NCBI RefSeq assembly: GCF_004337985.1
Contig: NC_043744.1
Span: 5,055,316-5,119,315 of the forward strand
From: Pyricularia pennisetigena
Lineage: Eukaryota > Ascomycota > Sordariomycetes > Magnaporthales > Pyriculariaceae
Length of the DNA stretch: 64,000 bases
Direction: 5' to 3'
Of this stretch, positions 59,691-64,000 are shown piece after piece. The notes under the pieces were generated by a model. That model saw only the letters and a list, made by a program, of their open reading frames with translations, was not told the DNA's origin and did no database searches. The number at the start of each line of letters is the position of its first letter. The stretch's first letter is position 1. A program made the translations under genes and the position numbers.

Positions 59691-60239
59691 TATAAATAAT
59701 ATATATAATGTTGCGATATCGCTAATGATTATTTTATTAATTTAAGGATAATTTGTGGTATTTTGCCGTTTATAGCGGGTATATATGATATATTCGCACT
59801 ATAATGGCAAAAGAAAATGGTGTAACCATAGTATGCTATTAAATATTCGAATAAAAAAAATAAATAAAAATTATAAAAATATACAGTAATTTGCGTTGAA
59901 TTTATTGGAGTTTGTTGATTATTTGAATGCCGGCCGCGTCTTTATAACCACTGTATTTGGAAACAGGTTAAAATATTAAGTAAAATTTGTAATTTTTTGT
60001 TATATTTAATTTTCATTTTAAATAATTGTATTTAATATTAATTTTAATATAAACTACAGTATTTATAGCTTAGCAGACCTAATACTGCAAAGTGCATGCA
60101 GTTATCGATTAAAACAAGATTTTATTAATATTTTCATATTAACTGACAATTTGTTAAAAAACTAAATAATTTACGCAAATATTGGTAAATTTAAAAAAAG
60201 TTTTAATTCATGCATTCTTGTATCAATTTATTGATAAAT

Positions 60240-60960
60240 GTAATTTATCGTTCTTTTTTTAATTTTATTTAATTAAATAAAGCAAAAAATATAAAAATAA
60301 CACAAATTTAGCATTTGTTTATATATAAAAATAATAAAAGCGGGTATTGAAAATCGGATTATACGTTGACGTTTGCTTATATACTTGATTAGCGTTTCAA
60401 AATTTTGGTTTTATTGATGTTAAAATTGGTAAAAATATAAAAACGTTTCGATTGTAAAATATACATAAATTTAAATATACTTTACTTATCCGCATATTTC
60501 ACGGCTTATATAATCGTATATACGTCCCAAATCGTGGTATTATATTACATATATATAAACCACCCCCCACGTGCAAAAACCACAAAATTTGGCTGCGAAA
60601 CAAAAATAATATAAAATTAATTAAATAAAGCAAAAAGATTTATATAATACACATTTAGCATTCTTTTTTATTAAACAGCTTTTAAAGCCGATATTATGAG
60701 TTGGACTAGATTTGGACGTTTGTTTATATGCGTAATCGAATCTTTGAAGTTTTAGTTTCACTATCGTTAAAATTGGTAAAAATATAAACGAGTTTCGATT
60801 GTAAATTATATATAAAAAAGTATATACTTTGCCTATCCGCTTATTTAACTGCTTATATAGTACGGTATATGCACCAAATTTTATTATAACGATATAAATA
60901 TATACGACCCTCCACGTGCAAAAACTATAAAATTTGGTCAAAAATTAAAAATAATATTAA
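60240..60960. repeat. Tandem duplication of ~340-bp unit in the right arm
   Basis: Two diverged direct copies, about 60240–60610 and 60590–60960, share TTAAAATTGGTAAAAATATAAA, TTTCGATTGTAAA, the TATCCGC(A/T)TATTT block, CCACGTGCAAAAAC and AAAATTTGG at a spacing of about 340 bp. The second copy forms the inner part of the right inverted arm. Confidence 0.65.
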
Positions 60961-61309
60961 GAAAAATCAAAAAAACAGTACCGCCATGAACGGATTAAGG
61001 GCAGGTGGTATTCAATTCGGCCATTATAATAAATAAAAGGATAAATTAAATCGCTGCTAATAGCGGTATTAAACGCTATTTTCAACGATATTTTCTTTTT
61101 TCAATATTTTGCGTAATTATAAAATAATAAAGGAGTGTCGGTCGAAAAAAGGCCAAAAATACCGCTATAAACGGCGAAAATCGACAAATTATCCTCAAAC
61201 CTGAACCAAAATATTTTTTGGATGGACCCACAGGTACATTGCAAAGCCGCAATTGAGTCACGAAGTGGATCAATTGTGGAGCTATGGGCTTCAGGGATAA
61301 GCCCTGAGA

Positions 61310-61612
61310 CTATCATAAACGGCGAAATGCGGTAAGTTGTCCTCAGATTAGAAGGAGCGCGATCTTTTCGGACAATGTAATTGGCCGAAAAGCCATGTGG
61401 CTAAAGGTACATGGAGCGCTCGGTCCCCATTGCGAAGCAGGGGGCTCTTAGTCTCAGTGCTCAGACTAGACCCCCCTGCTTCGCAGTGGGGACCGAACGC
61501 TCCATGTACCTTTTAGCCACATGGTTTTTCGACCAATTATATTGGCCGAAAAAAATCGCGCTCGTTTTAGTTTAAGGACAATTTATCGCATTTCGCCGTT
61601 TATAGCGGTACC
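61310..61612. repeat. Head-to-head palindrome of the second repeat family
   Basis: Arms 61310–61445 and 61470–61612 are imperfect reverse complements sharing CGGCGAAATGCG, GGCCGAAAA, the AAGGTACATGGAGCG block and CGGTCCCCA. The centre (61446–61469) contains TAGTCTCAGTGCTCAGACTA, itself partly palindromic. It directly abuts the right end of the 3.0-kb element. Confidence 0.75.
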
Positions 61613-61649
61613 ATTAACAAAATACCCAATGCTGCGATATCGCCAACCA

Positions 61650-62049
61650 CCATTCCCCCCGATATATAAAAAAATAAAAAATTTTTACCATTATACCATA
61701 TATTTACGCATATTAACCTTTATTCGATATATTATTAAATTAAATAAAACCCGAATCCAATAATGGAAAATACATTTCCAATAATATTAATAAATATACC
61801 CGAAAAAGTATTCCCATCCGCGTAATTTGCAATTTAATATTTTACGTCCGATTTAACCCTATTATTTCCATCGATATCGCAATTATTTTCGTTTTTATCG
61901 TTATTTTAATTATTATCGCCCAATTTTATATTCGAAAATAAATGGGAATTTAAGTTTTTTTTAATCGATTAAAAACAATTACCGAAAAAATCCGAATCCG
62001 AAACGGAAATAAACCCCGAAACCAAATTTATTTGCGATATTACCAAATT
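61650..62049. other. AT-rich spacer
   Basis: About 400 bp of AT-rich sequence between the palindrome and the decayed open frame. It may be the 5' part of the same mobile element; nothing specific can be read. Confidence 0.4.
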
Positions 62050-64000
62050 TTAGCGTAACCGTTACCGACGCACCAATTTTACGCAATTTATCCACGTTTA
62101 AATAATAGCGGTAAATTTTTACGAAATTACCCGACCTACCCTATCGCGAATACTTTTTTTTAAAAAAATATTACGAAATTTTTAAATCCGAAAACGTTTA
62201 CGCGTTAATAAAATCGAATACCGTTTTAATAATAAATTTCCTGCGCCCATTAAAACCAGTTTTTTACGTAAAGAATTGCAACAATTAATATAATATTTAC
62301 GTTTTTTTAACCGGTTTAAACCCACAAATTTCCAATTTTCGGGAATAAAATTTTATTCCGCTAAAAACGTAAACGATATAAATTGGTTTAAATAAATATT
62401 CGACACGTCCACCCAAAAAATCCCGTTTAAAACGTTAATATTATATAAATTTATATTTTTATTATTATTTTATTCCCGGGGCCACCGCCCGTTTTATTTA
62501 TCGTTACAAATTTCGAACGTGGTATACCTGGAATTAAATATTTTTTTAAAAATTATAAACCTTTTAACGTTAAAAAACTAACGCGTTATATTAATATTAG
62601 CGATTTTAACCCACGGATATTCCCCCCAAAAAAACAATTATTTATTACGCGTATTCGTATTATATTTTATAAATAATGGAATTCCACGACGTATTATAAA
62701 TACATTATCCGTGTTTGGAATATATTTATTTTATAAAATTATTAAACGGTAAACCCAATAATTTGTCGCCGTTACCCGAATACGTTATTAGTAATATTTA
62801 TATTTATATTTAGTTTTTACCGCGAACAGCAATAATAGTTTTTTATATATATATATATATATATTAATATATAAACAAATTTAAAAAGGATCGTTCGTAA
62901 TTTAACACTATTTTTCGTATATAATAATTTCAATTTTTTGGACAAAGTACAGGATTTTGGATATGGAAAACGTAACCGAATGCAAAATTTAACATCGTAT
63001 CTCCTTATATTAACGCCAAAGTTTAAACGATATACGCAATCCCAATAGTACGCCACCGTATTTTTCCGCCAAAAATGGTTGCAAACGCCCGCCTTTTTAC
63101 AATATCCGGACATTTATTACGAAAACGCCAAATATTATATAATGCACCAAATTTGTAGCTTTTTATTCCCCAACCGCCCATATACGCCTAAAATAATCCC
63201 ATAATACCCTCCCTTCGCACGAATTATATTAATTTTTTACCTTATCCAAACCCCCGTTATTACCGAAAACGAAGGGGAATACGCAGGAATTATGCAAATC
63301 CACGAAATCCTTTTTAAACGTTTTTTAAACCTATTACCCGACCATTTCGACTATTTTTCCGTCCTGCTTTTCGTTTATAGGGATTAAAAAATAACGTTAT
63401 ATATCCGTACCATTTAAGGAATTTATATCGAATTATTTTAACCTTTTAATAAAAAATAATGGATATTACCCGTATTAACGTTTTTCTATATCGAATTTAA
63501 TTTTATTAATTAATTATAGCAATATTACGCCCCCAATATATTTATAAATATAACAGGGTTGGGGAAATATAGCCAGTTTTAAAAAAATAAAAAGGAGTTT
63601 TACCACGTTTTACGGCTTTTACAAAATGCATTCCGGTCCCGCATTTTATATATTATAATTGCTATTTTAATCCAAAACGGATTATTGGATAGGGATTAAA
63701 TTTTTAAAAACGCCTTGGAAAAAGTTTTTACCGATATACCATATAATATATATATTTCCGTGGTAAACCGTATTTACAATAATATATTCGTTGGTTATAT
63801 TAACGGTTTAATAAATATTGGATTATAGGATATAAATCCCAAAATTAATATCGCTTTCCGCACGTAACGCCACTATTTGCAAATAATTAACCTTTTATAA
63901 ATAATAATAAACGCGTTCCACCAAGGAAATTACGGCGTATTGGAAACTATAATACCGCAATTGGTCCTATTTTTTTACGGTTGCAAAACAAAAAATTATA
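62050..64000 (+). pseudogene. RIP-killed repeat protein relic, DUF6589-like, cut by window edge
   Basis: The + strand keeps long stretches of protein-like reading frame interrupted almost only by TAA/TAG codons that would be CAA/CAG or TGG before RIP. Near 63373–63390 the frame reads V-Y-R-D-stop-K; undoing C-to-T at CpA and G-to-A at TpG gives a HGDQ/YGDQ-type motif. It is followed by IRTI, then PFNKK, WILPVLTFF and IEFNFIN. This order (GDQ, then dipolar W-x-P-V-x-x-F-x-x-E/H-x-N) resembles DUF6589, a domain found in repeat-associated proteins of fungi. The coding strand continues past the window. The family call is inference from a degraded sequence; a different transposon protein is possible. 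A minus-strand open frame at 62817–63113 is a by-product of the base composition. Confidence 0.45.

Larger units (their letters stand above)
58294..61314. mobile_element. ~3.0 kb element with long terminal inverted repeats, RIP-degraded
   Basis: The outer arms 58294–58460 and 61150–61314 are clear reverse complements over about 165 bp, both with TAGTCTCAGGGC at the tip and sharing the GGCTTTGCAATGTACCTGT block. A second inner pair, 58574–58790 against about 60840–61017, is again inverted (ACCACCTGCCCTTAATCCG, CACGTG, ATATAAGC blocks). The arms therefore span roughly 450–500 bp each side. The interior has no open frame of note, carries a copy of another repeat (59487–59690), and is AT-rich. 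The structure fits a non-autonomous or decayed DNA transposon with long inverted repeats. No target-site duplication could be confirmed by eye. Confidence 0.7.
57490..64000. other. AT-rich RIP-like block
   Basis: From about 57.49 kb to the right edge the sequence is strongly AT-rich, has no intact gene and contains several repeat copies. Especially beyond 58.5 kb, CA and TG dinucleotides are scarce and TA is abundant, while CG is retained. This is the signature of repeat-induced point mutation (C-to-T at CpA) rather than of ordinary CpG deamination. It marks a heterochromatic repeat island. Confidence 0.8.

Noticed and set aside
62817..63113. Minus-strand open frame in the RIP block
   Set aside because: Tyr/Ile/Lys/Arg-rich product of AT bias; the opposite strand carries the protein-like signal.

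Overview
This window is nuclear DNA of a filamentous ascomycete (Pezizomycotina, probably Sordariomycetes). The genes are GC-rich, carry short GT–AG introns (about 55–130 bp, one of 256 bp) with CTGAC/CTAAC-like branch points, and encode fungal versions of UBR1, VPS71, MON1, DOP1, TGS1, GRASP, OST2 and PYM. The right end is an AT-rich block with a repeat-induced-point-mutation (RIP) signature. The sequence alone does not fix the genus; a Magnaporthales-like fungus is possible but unproven. Long A/T homopolymers are frequent between genes and in introns.

Layout. 0–12 kb: a small secreted protein (−), the N-degron E3 ligase UBR1 (−), divergent from the SWR1-complex subunit VPS71 (+), then a second small secreted protein (−). 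14–20 kb: a WLM/WSS1-type DNA-protein crosslink protease (−), a three-exon small mitochondrial-type protein (−) and protein disulfide isomerase with a C-terminal HDEL (−). 22–38.8 kb: a dense housekeeping block with a 1,088-residue disordered protein (+), MON1 (−), the six-exon DOP1/dopey gene (+), TGS1 cap trimethylase (−), GRASP (+) and OST2/DAD1 (−). Three of these (MON1, DOP1, GRASP) act in endosome/Golgi trafficking, and PDI and OST2 act in ER protein maturation; nothing suggests co-transcription. 38.8–50.3 kb: two gene-free stretches of about 5.3 kb flank one GPI-anchored Cu-only superoxide dismutase (+). 50.3–56.8 kb: a stand-alone molybdenum-cofactor-sulfurase-like PLP enzyme (+), PYM (−), an intron-bearing tRNA-Gly (−) and a three-exon Dabb (A/B-barrel) gene (−).

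57.5–64 kb: base composition changes abruptly to AT-rich. CpA/TpG are depleted while CpG persists, as expected of RIP. Inside lie a ~3.0 kb element with long terminal inverted repeats (58294–61314), a second repeat family present as a head-to-head palindrome (61310–61612) and as a direct copy (59487–59690), and, running off the right edge, the + strand relic of a large open reading frame. That relic has stop codons exactly where CAA-to-TAA RIP would put them, and its remains resemble the DUF6589 family of fungal repeat-borne proteins.

The least explained parts are this repeat island with its conserved CCG-N7-CGG sites, the inverted 3′-end duplication at the first secreted-protein gene, and the MOSC-less Moco-sulfurase homologue. 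Exon boundaries were inferred by eye from splice consensus, reading frame and family knowledge.
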